Positions 6,870 through 14,437 of a DNA stretch of 33,154 nt are shown here, in pieces. The stretch comes from an uncultured Bacilli bacterium (GTDB lineage: Bacteria > Bacillota_I > Bacilli_A > RF39 > UBA660): NCBI GenBank assembly GCA_934096295.1, contig CAKOLL010000013.1, positions 1-33,154 of the forward strand, written 5' to 3'. The notes below the pieces were generated by a model. It ran no database searches, had not been told where the DNA came from, and worked only from the letters and a program-made list of their open reading frames with translations. Both the position numbers and the translations under genes were made by a program. How positions within the stretch are numbered: position 1 is the first letter of the stretch; every line of letters starts with the position of its first letter.

Positions 6870-9079
6870 ATTGTTTTTTCTAGCATATTTAGTAAAGCCT
6901 TATTTCCTTTTTCTGTTAAGTGAATTCCATCTGCCATTAAGTAGTCTTTATTCTTTTGAATTTTACTATAGAAATTAATAATTGTTACATTACTATAGTT
7001 TCCTAAGCTATCTAATGGTTTACCACTTGCAACGATATATAAGTTACTATCTTTACATAGTTCTATTAGTTCTTGATATTCTTTCGTGGAAATAACTGTA
7101 CTATTATCAAATGCTAATACTATTTTCTTTGATAAAGTATTTTCTTTAATTGATAATTCAATACTTTCTTTTAAGGCTTTGTAACTAAATTCTTTATTAA
7201 CAATAAACTTAACATCTGAAAAACTACTTTGTAATGTTTCAAAATTATAGAATAAGATATCATTTCCATAAAAAGTTGGTTTGTTTTTTAATTCCTCTTG
7301 GTGAGCTTTAATTAACTCTGCTTTTTTATCTTTAAAGGTATCTTTATAAACTTCAGTTATAGCATTATATACGATATTTGTATATTCTTTTCTTCCTTCC
7401 GGAGGTAAATGAATTCCATCTTTATAGAACCAATCACTATGTCCTCGAGAAAGTGTATACCAGTCTATTATATGCAAGTTATCATATTTTTCTGCAAGCT
7501 TATTTAAATTATCATTTACATATGTATAATTAGTTGTATTAATCCAAAATACTGTTTTATCTTTTAATAAATCCATAATATTTTCTTTACAACTATTTTT
7601 ACAATCACCATTAGTTCCAAGGTGGATAACTACAGGATCACCAAGTTTATTTGAATCTTTTAAATCTTTTAGGATTGTATAACCTATGTATGTCGAACGA
7701 GATTCTTTAGAGTCAAAATAACTATTTGGAAAAGCTTTTTTTAAATTATTCATTGCTCCGAGCATTACAGAATCACCGACGAAAGTAACTGGAAGATCTT
7801 TAACTAATTCATCTAAAGATGTATTTTCTAATTTTTCAAGTTCTTTTGTCCAATCTTCTTCCTCTTTTTGTTCAAGCAAATGATATTCTTTTTGTTTTTC
7901 TAACATTACTTTTTCATTTTCTGCTAGCTCTTGTTCTAATTGTTTCATTTCTTTTTCATGAGACTTAGTTGCAATATATTTATATGCTCCGAATACTGAT
8001 AATGCTAGAACTACCACTAATAATATTTTTCTTACTATTTTCATATTTTCCCTCTTGTTAGATATCATATGTAATACATATGATAATAAAATTACAATTA
8101 TTATAATAATTGGTGTTTTTAAATAATGATTTATGTTTATATATTGAAATAAATATATAACTGGATATTGTACTAAATATATTTCATAACTTATATCTGA
8201 TATTGATTTTATTATCTTATCAAATTTTGTTAAATCATCTTTTTCTAATATTGCATAATCTATTAATCTACATGCTATTATAGATATTAATATCATACTT
8301 ATAGCAAATATACTTGATGTAGATTTAATAAATATAAATGCTATTATATTTATTAATAGGTAACTAAAAAACACTATCTTTCGAAGAGGTTTTGTTTTTA
8401 TATAATTAGGAACTAAAGAGCCATAATATGAATGATAAAAACCTAAAGCAACTCCGAATAGTATTGAATAAATTCTTGCAAATGTATTATAATATGCAGT
8501 CATTAAATTAGGTCCTAGAGATGATTTATAAAAATAAATTGCTGATGCTATACCTAAAACTAATGGAATAATACTAGGTAAAGCTTTATTAACTTTATCT
8601 CCGAGTTTCTTTAAACCTTTATAAAGAAACGGAAATATTAAATCAAATTCTAATAATATAGAAATATACCATAAATGCATAAATGGTGAATCAACATGTC
8701 TAGCAAAGTAATCTAAGTTAGCATTGATTTGCCAGAAGTTATTATACCCTAGTAGAATTGATGTTGTTTCACTTTTTAATGTTAACCAATATATGTTTTT
8801 AAATAGAGAAATGATTGTTATTGATGAAAAAACTACGATTACTAATGGAATATATAGTTTCTTTATTCTATTAATATAATAATCTTTAATATTAAAATTA
8901 TCTTTTTTATATGCACTAGTAACTGATAAATAACCACTTAAAACAAAGAATATACATACTGCTAAATAACCACCTTTTAATATACCCATATGATATAAAA
9001 GAACTGCAATACATGATATAAGTCTTAATATATTTAAATTTTTATAATATGCTTTCTTTCTTACTTTCTTTTTTTTCAT
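6854..9079 (-). CDS. Acyltransferase-3 membrane protein with tandem SGNH domains (OatA-like)
   Basis: 741 residues. The first about 350 form a multi-pass acyltransferase_3 domain (RLISCIAVLLYHMGILKGGYLAVCIFFVLSGY at the start, split here: RLISCIAVLLYH then FFVLSGY; later PFMHLWYISILLEF). A further membrane segment and a Glu/Lys coiled coil follow, then an extracellular SGNH hydrolase-like domain with GDSV (about residue 433), HLGTNGD and DGIHLPPEG (about 554). A second, shorter SGNH-like domain follows, lacking the GDS serine (GNDILFY instead) but ending DGIHLTEKG (about 715). OatA-type proteins transfer acetyl groups across the membrane to cell-wall glycans. Start ATG 9079 fits GAGGTG 5 bases upstream; the longer frame would need a TTG. 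Confidence 0.8.
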   Translation of the reverse strand: MKKKKVRKKAYYKNLNILRLISCIAVLLYHMGILKGGYLAVCIFFVLSGYLSVTSAYKKDNFNIKDYYINRIKKLYIPLVIVVFSSITIISLFKNIYWLTLKSETTSILLGYNNFWQINANLDYFARHVDSPFMHLWYISILLEFDLIFPFLYKGLKKLGDKVNKALPSIIPLVLGIASAIYFYKSSLGPNLMTAYYNTFARIYSILFGVALGFYHSYYGSLVPNYIKTKPLRKIVFFSYLLINIIAFIFIKSTSSIFAISMILISIIACRLIDYAILEKDDLTKFDKIIKSISDISYEIYLVQYPVIYLFQYININHYLKTPIIIIIVILLSYVLHMISNKRENMKIVRKILLVVVLALSVFGAYKYIATKSHEKEMKQLEQELAENEKVMLEKQKEYHLLEQKEEEDWTKELEKLENTSLDELVKDLPVTFVGDSVMLGAMNNLKKAFPNSYFDSKESRSTYIGYTILKDLKDSNKLGDPVVIHLGTNGDCKNSCKENIMDLLKDKTVFWINTTNYTYVNDNLNKLAEKYDNLHIIDWYTLSRGHSDWFYKDGIHLPPEGRKEYTNIVYNAITEVYKDTFKDKKAELIKAHQEELKNKPTFYGNDILFYNFETLQSSFSDVKFIVNKEFSYKALKESIELSIKENTLSKKIVLAFDNSTVISTKEYQELIELCKDSNLYIVASGKPLDSLGNYSNVTIINFYSKIQKNKDYLMADGIHLTEKGNKALLNMLEKTIKETQ

Positions 9080-9155
9080 TTGACACCTCAATGTAACACT
9101 ATTTTTTTTAACATAAATATTATATCACGCAAAAAAGTTTCCTAAAAGCTTTTTA

Positions 9156-9575
9156 TTATTTTTTTGACGTAATATTTCTTATTCTTGACATTCCATCTTT
9201 AAATCTAGAAAAATTATTAGAATATTCTATTAAAAGAGTCTTTAATTCTTCGGTATTAGCAACAATTAAATCTGTTGATTTTAATTTAGCAAGTAAGCAA
9301 TAAACTCCTTTTTCATTTACATATGTTATCCAGTTTATTTCTCCTTCAATATCTGAAAGTTCTCTCCAGTCTAGGCCCATTGAAAATTTGTAATTTGGAC
9401 AAATTTCTTTTAATTCTTCAAGAGTATGAATCTCTCCGATAAAAATTCTACTTACTAGACTTTTTCTTTCAATACCTACATTTATTATTTCATATATTTC
9501 TAGTTTTAATAAATCTTCTGGAATATCTATTTTTTCTATTTCTTCTGGTAAATTAATAATTAATGGTGATGTCAT
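9156..9575 (-). CDS. Hypothetical protein, 139 residues
   Basis: I do not recognise the family. It is soluble, acidic, with no signal or membrane segment; mixed alpha/beta pattern with a WRELSDIEGEINWITYVNEKG hairpin-like middle (shown in part: WRELSDIEGEINWITY) and a C-terminal RFKDGMSRIRNI helix. The start ATG at 9575 overlaps the end of a 31-codon ORF (9553-9648) that has the strong ribosome binding site, whereas this ATG has none of its own. Either the two are translationally coupled, or they are one gene split by a frameshift near 9555-9575. Confidence 0.55.
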   Translation of the reverse strand: MTSPLIINLPEEIEKIDIPEDLLKLEIYEIINVGIERKSLVSRIFIGEIHTLEELKEICPNYKFSMGLDWRELSDIEGEINWITYVNEKGVYCLLAKLKSTDLIVANTEELKTLLIEYSNNFSRFKDGMSRIRNITSKK

Positions 9576-9648
9576 CTTTTACATATTTAAAATCTTTTCC
9601 ATACGTTGCCACTACTTTTAATTCAACGCTATCATCTTTATTAAACAT
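9553..9648 (-). CDS. Short ORF (31 residues) overlapping the 139-residue gene
   Basis: ATG at 9648 follows AAGGAGGGT, the best ribosome binding site in the area. It reads MFNKDDSVELKVVATYGKDF and ends with a TAA inside the next gene, overlapping it by 23 bases in another frame. The composition looks genuine. It is either the true N-terminus of the next gene, separated by a frameshift, or a leader peptide giving translational coupling. Confidence 0.5.
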   Translation of the reverse strand: MFNKDDSVELKVVATYGKDFKYVKDDITINY

Positions 9649-9702
9649 AATAAAACCCTCCTTGATAAATTATATCATTTTGTATCAGTTTTTAATAGAA
9701 TT

Positions 9703-10296
9703 TTAGTTAATTTTCATAAGATTTAGAATTGCGTTTGTTGTTCTATCGAATTCTATAGTTGTATTTGAATTTGTTCTTACACAAAGTTGAACAATATCAT
9801 CTTTTATAAGTGGCGCAATTATGGTGTTACTAAAAGTGTTTATTGCGGTACCTTCCCAATCTGCATTAATGTTTGTGGCAGGTAGTAATAAATCATTACT
9901 TTTTACTGATATTTGTAAAATATCACGAACCATTGGTTTTCCACTGAACAAATAAGATATTATATATATTCCACTTTCCTTTATTACGATAGCATTTTCA
10001 GTATCATAACAACATTTAAAAATGATCCTTTATCAGCAAGTGGAATAGTTGTTTCGGCCCCAGCAGTAAATGTTTAGGACTGACTAGTTGTAGAATATCG
10101 CATTCCATATGCTGTAATTGAATTTTTTCCTTCTTGACCTGATATTCCTTGAGGGCCTTGGGGGCCTGCCTCACCGGGATCTCCTTTATCACCTTTTGGG
10201 CCTTCAACATAGAAATATTTTAAATTTTTATTTGCTTCTTCCACTTATTTGTTTTGCTTTATTGCAATTGTCATTAAAATTACATTTTTTATCCAT
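9703..10296 (-). pseudogene. Broken collagen-like (BclA-type) glycoprotein gene
   Basis: Reading the minus strand across frames gives a short N-terminus (MDKKCNFNDNCNKAKQ, from 10296), then nine Gly-X-Y triplets (GPKGDKGDPGEAGPQGPQG...), then a C-terminal domain (ITAYGMRY..., TIPLADKGSF, ESGIYIISYLFSG, TNSNTTIEFDRTTNAIL) resembling the trimeric C1q/TNF-like head of BclA-like exosporium proteins. It is disrupted by a frameshift near 10230, a TAA after TTSQS (about 10075) and a frameshift near 10010. Collagen-like filaments are typical of spore surfaces, and this genome has sporulation genes. Now inactive. Confidence 0.7.
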
Positions 10297-10342
10297 TTGG
10301 CAAACTGCTTTCTTTATAGTTTACGTTTGTATATAAAAAAAT

Positions 10343-10366
10343 GTTGATAACATTTAAGTTATCAAC
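10343..10366 (-). terminator. Terminator after the VOC gene
   Basis: A 9-bp stem GTTGATAAC/GTTATCAAC followed on the minus strand by ATTTTTTT. The same stem recurs at about 12729-12751. Confidence 0.8.
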
Positions 10367-10371
10367 AAACT

Positions 10372-10724
10372 TTATTTTTTTCTTATTAACTGAATTGATA
10401 TATTATCTTTATCTTCAAGAAAAAAACTTTCTCTATTTAAATCACCAAAAAAAATATCCAAATCTTATTTTTGTAACCTAATGATTTTGCAATCGATATT
10501 GCCTCTTTTTCATCTGTAAAATTGTAGGCAACATGATATATTTTAAGACATTTTTTATTTTTTATTTGAAACAATTCTAAACTTGTATCTCCGAGTAAAA
10601 GACTTGCCCACCTATAATCATCTTCTTCAAAAACGTTTTCTACTTTATAGCCTAAAACTTTATAAAAATTTATAGATTCTTCTAAATTGGTTACTGTTAA
10701 TGCAATATGATCAAACTCTAACAT
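10372..10724 (-). pseudogene. VOC/glyoxalase-family protein, frameshifted
   Basis: The N-terminal 83 residues are a typical VOC fold (LEFDHIALTVTNLEESINFY, LGDTSLELFQI, HVAYNFTDEKEAI). After GYKNK the frame runs into junk (IWIFFLVI, stop at 10437). Shifting frame near 10470 restores a natural C-terminus, DLDIFFGDLNRESFFLEDKD then SIQLIRKK, with a stop at 10372 just before a terminator. VOC proteins are metal-dependent dioxygenases, isomerases or binding/resistance proteins. The last metal ligand would be in the shifted part (F-x-x-D-x-x-R-E-S-F-F-L-E). Confidence 0.75.
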
Positions 10725-10772
10725 TTTCCACCTCCAAAATCATTATATAATACAAAATAGGTGGTATTTATG

Positions 10773-11351
10773 CTAGTTTATTATTTTTTCAATTCTATTT
10801 AGATTTAAATGTCTTATGTCATTATCATCTTCTGAATATCTAACTACTATCATTACTAAATCATTATATTTATATATTTGTTTAGGATATACAATTCTTT
10901 GTTTTAATACTCCTTTACTAAAATATTCTATTTTAACACTTTTTTGTAAGCTTATTGCTTCTTTCATAATATCTAATATATTCTTTTTATCTTCTGGGAT
11001 GTTTTCATCTTCATTTGCAACTAATCTACAGTAATTAGTAATTTTGTCTTTTAAATTATTTAATTTTTCAATATCATTATTACTTTTTAAATGACTTATT
11101 ATTTCATTAATTACTTTTATATCATATTCATTAAATAAAATAGATGGTAATTCAATTTTCGAATATAATTTGTATCCACCATTTTTGCCCATTATAGATT
11201 CTATGTATATACCTTCTTTTTCTAATTCATCTTTATATAATCTTACTACCCTTGGACTGATTTCTAAAAGTTCCGATAATTCCTTACAAGTATATTTTTT
11301 ACCAGACGATAATATTTCCAGCATTTTTATATTCTTTGATATTTTGGACAT
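10773..11351 (-). CDS. HTH/WYL-domain transcriptional regulator
   Basis: 192 residues. Residues 1-60 form a DeoR/HTH_11-type winged helix (MLEILSSGKKYTCKELSELL, ISPRVVRLYKDELEKEGIYI, GKNGGYKL). The second part is a short WYL-like ligand-sensing domain (SLQKSVKIEYFSKGVLKQR, VYPKQIYKYNDLVMIVVRY, HLNLNRIEKI). It is shorter than the usual about 300-residue WYL regulators, ending just after the core. AGGTGATTA precedes the ATG. WYL proteins bind nucleic-acid or nucleotide ligands and control stress, defence or metabolic genes; the target is not evident. Confidence 0.8.
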   Translation of the reverse strand: MSKISKNIKMLEILSSGKKYTCKELSELLEISPRVVRLYKDELEKEGIYIESIMGKNGGYKLYSKIELPSILFNEYDIKVINEIISHLKSNNDIEKLNNLKDKITNYCRLVANEDENIPEDKKNILDIMKEAISLQKSVKIEYFSKGVLKQRIVYPKQIYKYNDLVMIVVRYSEDDNDIRHLNLNRIEKIIN

Positions 11352-11413
11352 AGTTAATCACCTAGTACAATTTTATCAAATATACAAAAGAATGTCATCA
11401 AAAACAATTATTT

Positions 11414-11932
11414 TTAACCTGTCCTTTTTCGTTTTAAAATCATTGAGTTTTCATTTCCTGTAAATACTTGTAATGAATTTATTGTTGTAAAATTATCTTT
11501 ACTAATAAATTTTATACCGATTCCTCCGGCTTCCGTCCATTTTAATAAGTTGCCGGAATAATCATCAACAAGGATTGCACCCTGAGCTTTTACAATTTGT
11601 GATTTATCTATTCCATTAGGAACAAAAACAATTCCTATTTCTTTATTTTTACTTCTTATATAATTTACTTTTGCTATCATTTCTTGTTGAGAATTAACTG
11701 TTGTTAAAATCGATACTCTATATCTTTTCTCTTCACAAATTTGATTAATATAATCGAATGCTTTGTTTAATTCTTCAGAAATTTCTATAAGTTTATTCCA
11801 ATCTATATCTTGATAAAATTTAATAACACGAGGTCTATCACTTAAACTTATTCCCTGTTCTTCCATCATTTTATAACTTACTTTTATTGTATCTTTTATA
11901 ACTCCATCAAAATCTATATATAAATCTGTCAT
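11414..11932 (-). CDS. HAD-superfamily hydrolase, nucleotidase-like
   Basis: 172 residues. It opens with LYIDFDGVIKDT, the HAD motif I (DxDGV/T), then a helical cap-like insert, TTVNSQQE at motif II (T), K in the middle, and ILVDDYSGNLLKW with the motif IV acidic pair. The size and DDYSGN fit the small 5'-nucleotidase-like HADs. ATG at 11932 is chosen because AAAGGAGA lies 8 bases upstream. Its leader carries TGCGTA-N5-TACGCA (11948-11964), the same palindrome found before the neighbouring NrtR-like gene, so it is probably that regulator's target. Confidence 0.75.
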   Translation of the reverse strand: MTDLYIDFDGVIKDTIKVSYKMMEEQGISLSDRPRVIKFYQDIDWNKLIEISEELNKAFDYINQICEEKRYRVSILTTVNSQQEMIAKVNYIRSKNKEIGIVFVPNGIDKSQIVKAQGAILVDDYSGNLLKWTEAGGIGIKFISKDNFTTINSLQVFTGNENSMILKRKRTG

Positions 11933-11947
11933 TTCCATCTCTCCTTT

Positions 11948-11964
11948 TGCGTATTTTTTACGCA
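11948..11964 (-). promoter_or_regulatory. Candidate NrtR-like operator before the HAD gene
   Basis: TGCGTATTTTTTACGCA is a perfect inverted repeat with 6-bp arms and 5-base spacer, 16 bases before the HAD start codon. It matches the site at 12689-12705. Confidence 0.6.
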
Positions 11965-11990
11965 TTATATTTGTTTAAAAAAGGTATTTT

Positions 11991-12662
11991 TTAAAATACA
12001 TCTTTTTTGTTTGTTGTACAAAATTTGTACATTTTAGCTGGCTTTTTGCCATTGTATACGATATTTTTATGCACATCTTCAATAATACCTTTATTTAACA
12101 ATTGTTTTCTAAAATTTCTTCGATCAAATTGTTTGTTTAATAGAGTTTCATATACCTCTTGTATCTCAGGTAATGTGAATTCTTTAGGTAATAAATCCTT
12201 TAAGATGTTTCTTTCTAACACCCTACTTTTAAGTATTTCAAGTGACGTTTCAATTATTTTGGTGTGGTCATATGCAAGTTTCGGAATATTACTTATTTCA
12301 AAGAAGTCTGCATTTGATGTTTTTAAAGTTTCTTTTTGTAATTCTAATCCATTCACATTTATTACACCAATAAATGATATTCCTATCATGCGTCTTAGTT
12401 CACTTCGTTTAATGTCATCAAATACAGCTGAAAAATCCAAATCGATTCCTGTTATGCCTGTTTTCTCTTTTAATTCTCTTTTGGCTCCATCACATAATAA
12501 TTCATCATTATATAATGCTCCGCTCGGAAGCGCCCAAAAATCTTTAAATGGTTCATTGGTTCTTTTTACTAATAGAATTTTAATTTTACCTTTATCTACT
12601 GTAAATATGGTTGATAGAACATGTATACCAATATTTTCATATCTTTTATTCTTTAATTCCAT
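11991..12662 (-). CDS. NrtR-like Nudix-domain transcriptional regulator
   Basis: 223 residues. The N-terminal 140 are a Nudix fold (VKRTNEPFKDFWALPSGAL, then DELLCDGAKRELKEKTG, a degenerate Nudix box with REL-KEKTG in place of REU-XEE-XG). The C-terminal 70 are a winged helix (FTLPEIQEVYETLLNKQ, DRRNFRKQLLNKGII, KPAKMYKF). This is the architecture of NrtR/AraR-type regulators, where the Nudix domain senses a nucleotide-type effector such as ADP-ribose instead of hydrolysing it. The loss of the catalytic EE supports a sensor role. AGGGAGA precedes the ATG. The gene lies directly upstream of the HAD gene and both carry the same palindrome. Confidence 0.85.
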   Translation of the reverse strand: MELKNKRYENIGIHVLSTIFTVDKGKIKILLVKRTNEPFKDFWALPSGALYNDELLCDGAKRELKEKTGITGIDLDFSAVFDDIKRSELRRMIGISFIGVINVNGLELQKETLKTSNADFFEISNIPKLAYDHTKIIETSLEILKSRVLERNILKDLLPKEFTLPEIQEVYETLLNKQFDRRNFRKQLLNKGIIEDVHKNIVYNGKKPAKMYKFCTTNKKDVF

Positions 12663-12688
12663 TATTTTCTCCCTTCATTTTAATTATA

Positions 12689-12705
12689 TGCGTATTTTGT
12701 ACGTT
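12689..12705 (-). promoter_or_regulatory. Candidate autoregulatory operator of the NrtR-like gene
   Basis: TGCGTATTTTGTACGTT, 27 bases before the start codon, shares TGCGTATTTT-TACG with the perfect palindrome at 11948-11964. Confidence 0.6.
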
Positions 12706-12728
12706 TGTCAAGTGTTTATTAAAAAATG

Positions 12729-12752
12729 TTGATAACAACTAAGTTATCAACA
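12729..12752 (-). terminator. Terminator after the 235-residue gene
   Basis: Stem GTTGATAAC/GTTATCAAC with a short loop, then ATTTTTT on the minus strand. The TGA of the gene (12747-12749) lies in the stem. It is a near copy of the terminator at 10343-10366. Confidence 0.8.
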
Positions 12753-13454
12753 AATTTGTGGTTTTAATCTTTCTAATTTTGTTTCTTTAGAAATCATATC
12801 ATTCATTATTTCTATAAATCGTTCATTAGTAATATTAACTAGTAATTTTCTTATTTCTTCTTCACTTAAATGAGAAACAAAATCCATTATATATTCATAT
12901 TCCATCTCAAAAAGTATTTTTTTCTTGTTTTTTTCAATTGTTTCTTGCCAATATGGAGTTTGTTTTAATTCAGCATAGTACGTACTTAATATAAATATCA
13001 AGTATTCTTTTAATTTCTTTTGAAGTTTTAAATCTGTTATTCTAATTTCTAAACTAATATTTTCTAGTGAAATCCCTGGTGTTATATAAAAATCATTATT
13101 TTTAGAAAATGATAAAGTAAATGAAATGGAATTACTATTTACATTAAAGTTATATACTACAGGAAAATTTGCAAGTAAATAATCAATTATTTCTTTTAAA
13201 GTATTAATATCTAAAAAAGTATCTGTTAATATATTTCCATTTGGTACACTTTGTTTAAAATTTTCTGTGCCATCGAGGATACTAATAAATGTGCGTGGCA
13301 TATTATCTTCTTCTATTAAATTTATTATTATGTCTGTAGATGGCCTTTTAAAACCTGGCATATCTAAATCTATTCTTGGTGTTTGAACGGGATGCAATAA
13401 ATTTATTATGTTAATTATCTTTTTTAATACTTCTTTTTCATTTGTTATTTCCAT
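12747..13454 (-). CDS. Hypothetical protein, 235 residues
   Basis: No family recognised. It is a soluble alpha/beta protein without signal or membrane segments. Visible traits are an early LLHPVQTPRIDLDMPGFKR stretch, a central beta-rich part (NFNVNSNSISFTLSFS, GISLENISLEIRI) and a long helical C-terminus (KKLKEYLIFILSTYYAELK, FIEIMNDMISKETKLERLK). ATG at 13454 is preferred over an ATG five codons upstream because GGAGG lies 8 bases before it. It is a single-gene unit with its own terminator. Confidence 0.6.
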   Translation of the reverse strand: MEITNEKEVLKKIINIINLLHPVQTPRIDLDMPGFKRPSTDIIINLIEEDNMPRTFISILDGTENFKQSVPNGNILTDTFLDINTLKEIIDYLLANFPVVYNFNVNSNSISFTLSFSKNNDFYITPGISLENISLEIRITDLKLQKKLKEYLIFILSTYYAELKQTPYWQETIEKNKKKILFEMEYEYIMDFVSHLSEEEIRKLLVNITNERFIEIMNDMISKETKLERLKPQIC

Positions 13455-13524
13455 AACCAGAACCTCCATTTGTTTTATGATAACGTTTAAATTAACAATT
13501 TTTTCAAAAGTATATATAATAAAT

Positions 13525-13553
13525 TTGACAATAGTAAAATGTTTTGTTACATT
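13525..13553 (+). promoter_or_regulatory. Promoter of a small RNA
   Basis: A perfect TTGACA (13525-13530), 17-base spacer and TACATT -10 box (13548-13553). Transcription would begin near 13560 and run through the structured stretch to the terminator at 13652. Confidence 0.6.
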
Positions 13554-13559
13554 ATTGTT

Positions 13560-13659
13560 GTAATGCTTACTTGGGAAGGGTTAAATCTGGGTTCTCGAAT
13601 GAGAGTAGATATGCGATTGCATATTTAGAATTTCTTTGCTCCTGGGGTAAGCTTTTTTT
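13560..13659 (+). ncRNA. Candidate small structured RNA (about 95 nt)
   Basis: GCTTACTTGGGA (13565-13576) pairs with TCCTGGGGTAAGC (13640-13652) in a long closing helix with G-U pairs and one bulge, followed by seven T (13653-13659). Inside are two hairpins: TCTC-GAAT-GAGA (13593-13604) and ATATGC-GATT-GCATAT (13609-13624). No ORF overlaps. The gene to the right is on the opposite strand, so this is a free-standing RNA and not a leader. A GAGAGTAGAT string recalls THF riboswitches, but the rest does not fit. Family not recognised. Confidence 0.55.
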
Positions 13660-13677
13660 ATTTACTTAAATTTAATT

Positions 13678-14283
13678 CTATCTACCCCTTGAACAAAATT
13701 TTCTTATATAAATCTCAATTAAATCGGGATCATTTTGATTTTCTGGTAAATTATCCAAATCAAAAAATTTCATATTTTTTGATTCACTATCCCATTTTAA
13801 TTCACCACTATAATTTCTAATACAATAAAGTGCTGTGTTATTAATTACTACATCCCCATTTGGATAATCGTTTCTTCTTGAAGCACCAGATACTATATCT
13901 ATTAACTCTAAATCTTCTTCTTTAACATCAAGATTAGTTTCTTCTTTTACTTCTCTTAAAACAGTATCTTGAAATCTTTCTCCAAGTTCTTGGCATCCTC
14001 CAGGTAATCCCCATTTATCTCTGTCTGCTCTACTTTGTAATAGAATTTGTCCTTCACTATTAACAATTATTGCAGCAGCTCCATCTTGTAATAAAACAAA
14101 TCTATGTTTTAATACGCCCATGCATAATCTAGTAAATACAGGATAACCAATTACATTACTTAATTCTATTATTTCATCTGATGTTAATGGTTCAATAATT
14201 TTTACTAACGCTTCGAATGTTAAATTTCTTTTTTCTTGTGTTGATAAATTTCTTATTTTATCTATTACTTCTCTACTGCTCAT
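13678..14283 (-). CDS. Nudix hydrolase with N-terminal extension
   Basis: 201 residues. Residues 1-60 are a helical extension (SSREVIDKIRNLSTQEKRN...). Residues 65-195 are a Nudix domain with GGCQELGERFQDTVL followed by REVKEETNL, an almost perfect Nudix box (only the last Gly is Asn), preceded by KWGLPGG. The catalytic glutamates are present, so it should be an active hydrolase of nucleoside diphosphate derivatives; the substrate is unknown. AAGGAGG precedes the start. It is a monocistronic unit on the minus strand. Confidence 0.85.
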   Translation of the reverse strand: MSSREVIDKIRNLSTQEKRNLTFEALVKIIEPLTSDEIIELSNVIGYPVFTRLCMGVLKHRFVLLQDGAAAIIVNSEGQILLQSRADRDKWGLPGGCQELGERFQDTVLREVKEETNLDVKEEDLELIDIVSGASRRNDYPNGDVVINNTALYCIRNYSGELKWDSESKNMKFFDLDNLPENQNDPDLIEIYIRKFCSRGR

Positions 14284-14325
14284 TATTTTTTCCTCCTTAA
14301 ATAATTAAGACTAGTATAACATATA

Positions 14326-14385
14326 TTTTTTTATTTATCTAGTTTTTATAAGCGTTTTTATTTATCTAGTTTTTATATAAGCGTT
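14326..14385. repeat. Short tandem duplication
   Basis: About 29 bases (TTTTATTTATCTAGTTTTTA followed by TAAGCGTT) occur twice in a row, the second copy with an extra TA. They lie upstream of the Nudix gene in non-coding DNA. No function is apparent. Confidence 0.6.
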
Positions 14386-14437
14386 GATAACTTGGATTGT
14401 AATATAATAGTCTTTTTATTCTCTTCTTTGCATATAA

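Noticed and set aside
10016..10210. 64-residue minus-strand ORF beginning MLKAQKVIKE
   Set aside because: It is the wrong frame of the collagen-like region; the Gly-X-Y repeat lies in the next frame.
12007..12732. 241-residue plus-strand ORF
   Set aside because: Antisense to the NrtR-like gene; Phe/Ser-rich shadow without a ribosome binding site.
13593..13625. GAGAGTAGAT resembling a tetrahydrofolate riboswitch
   Set aside because: The flanking helices and conserved loops of that riboswitch are not present, and no gene follows on that strand.
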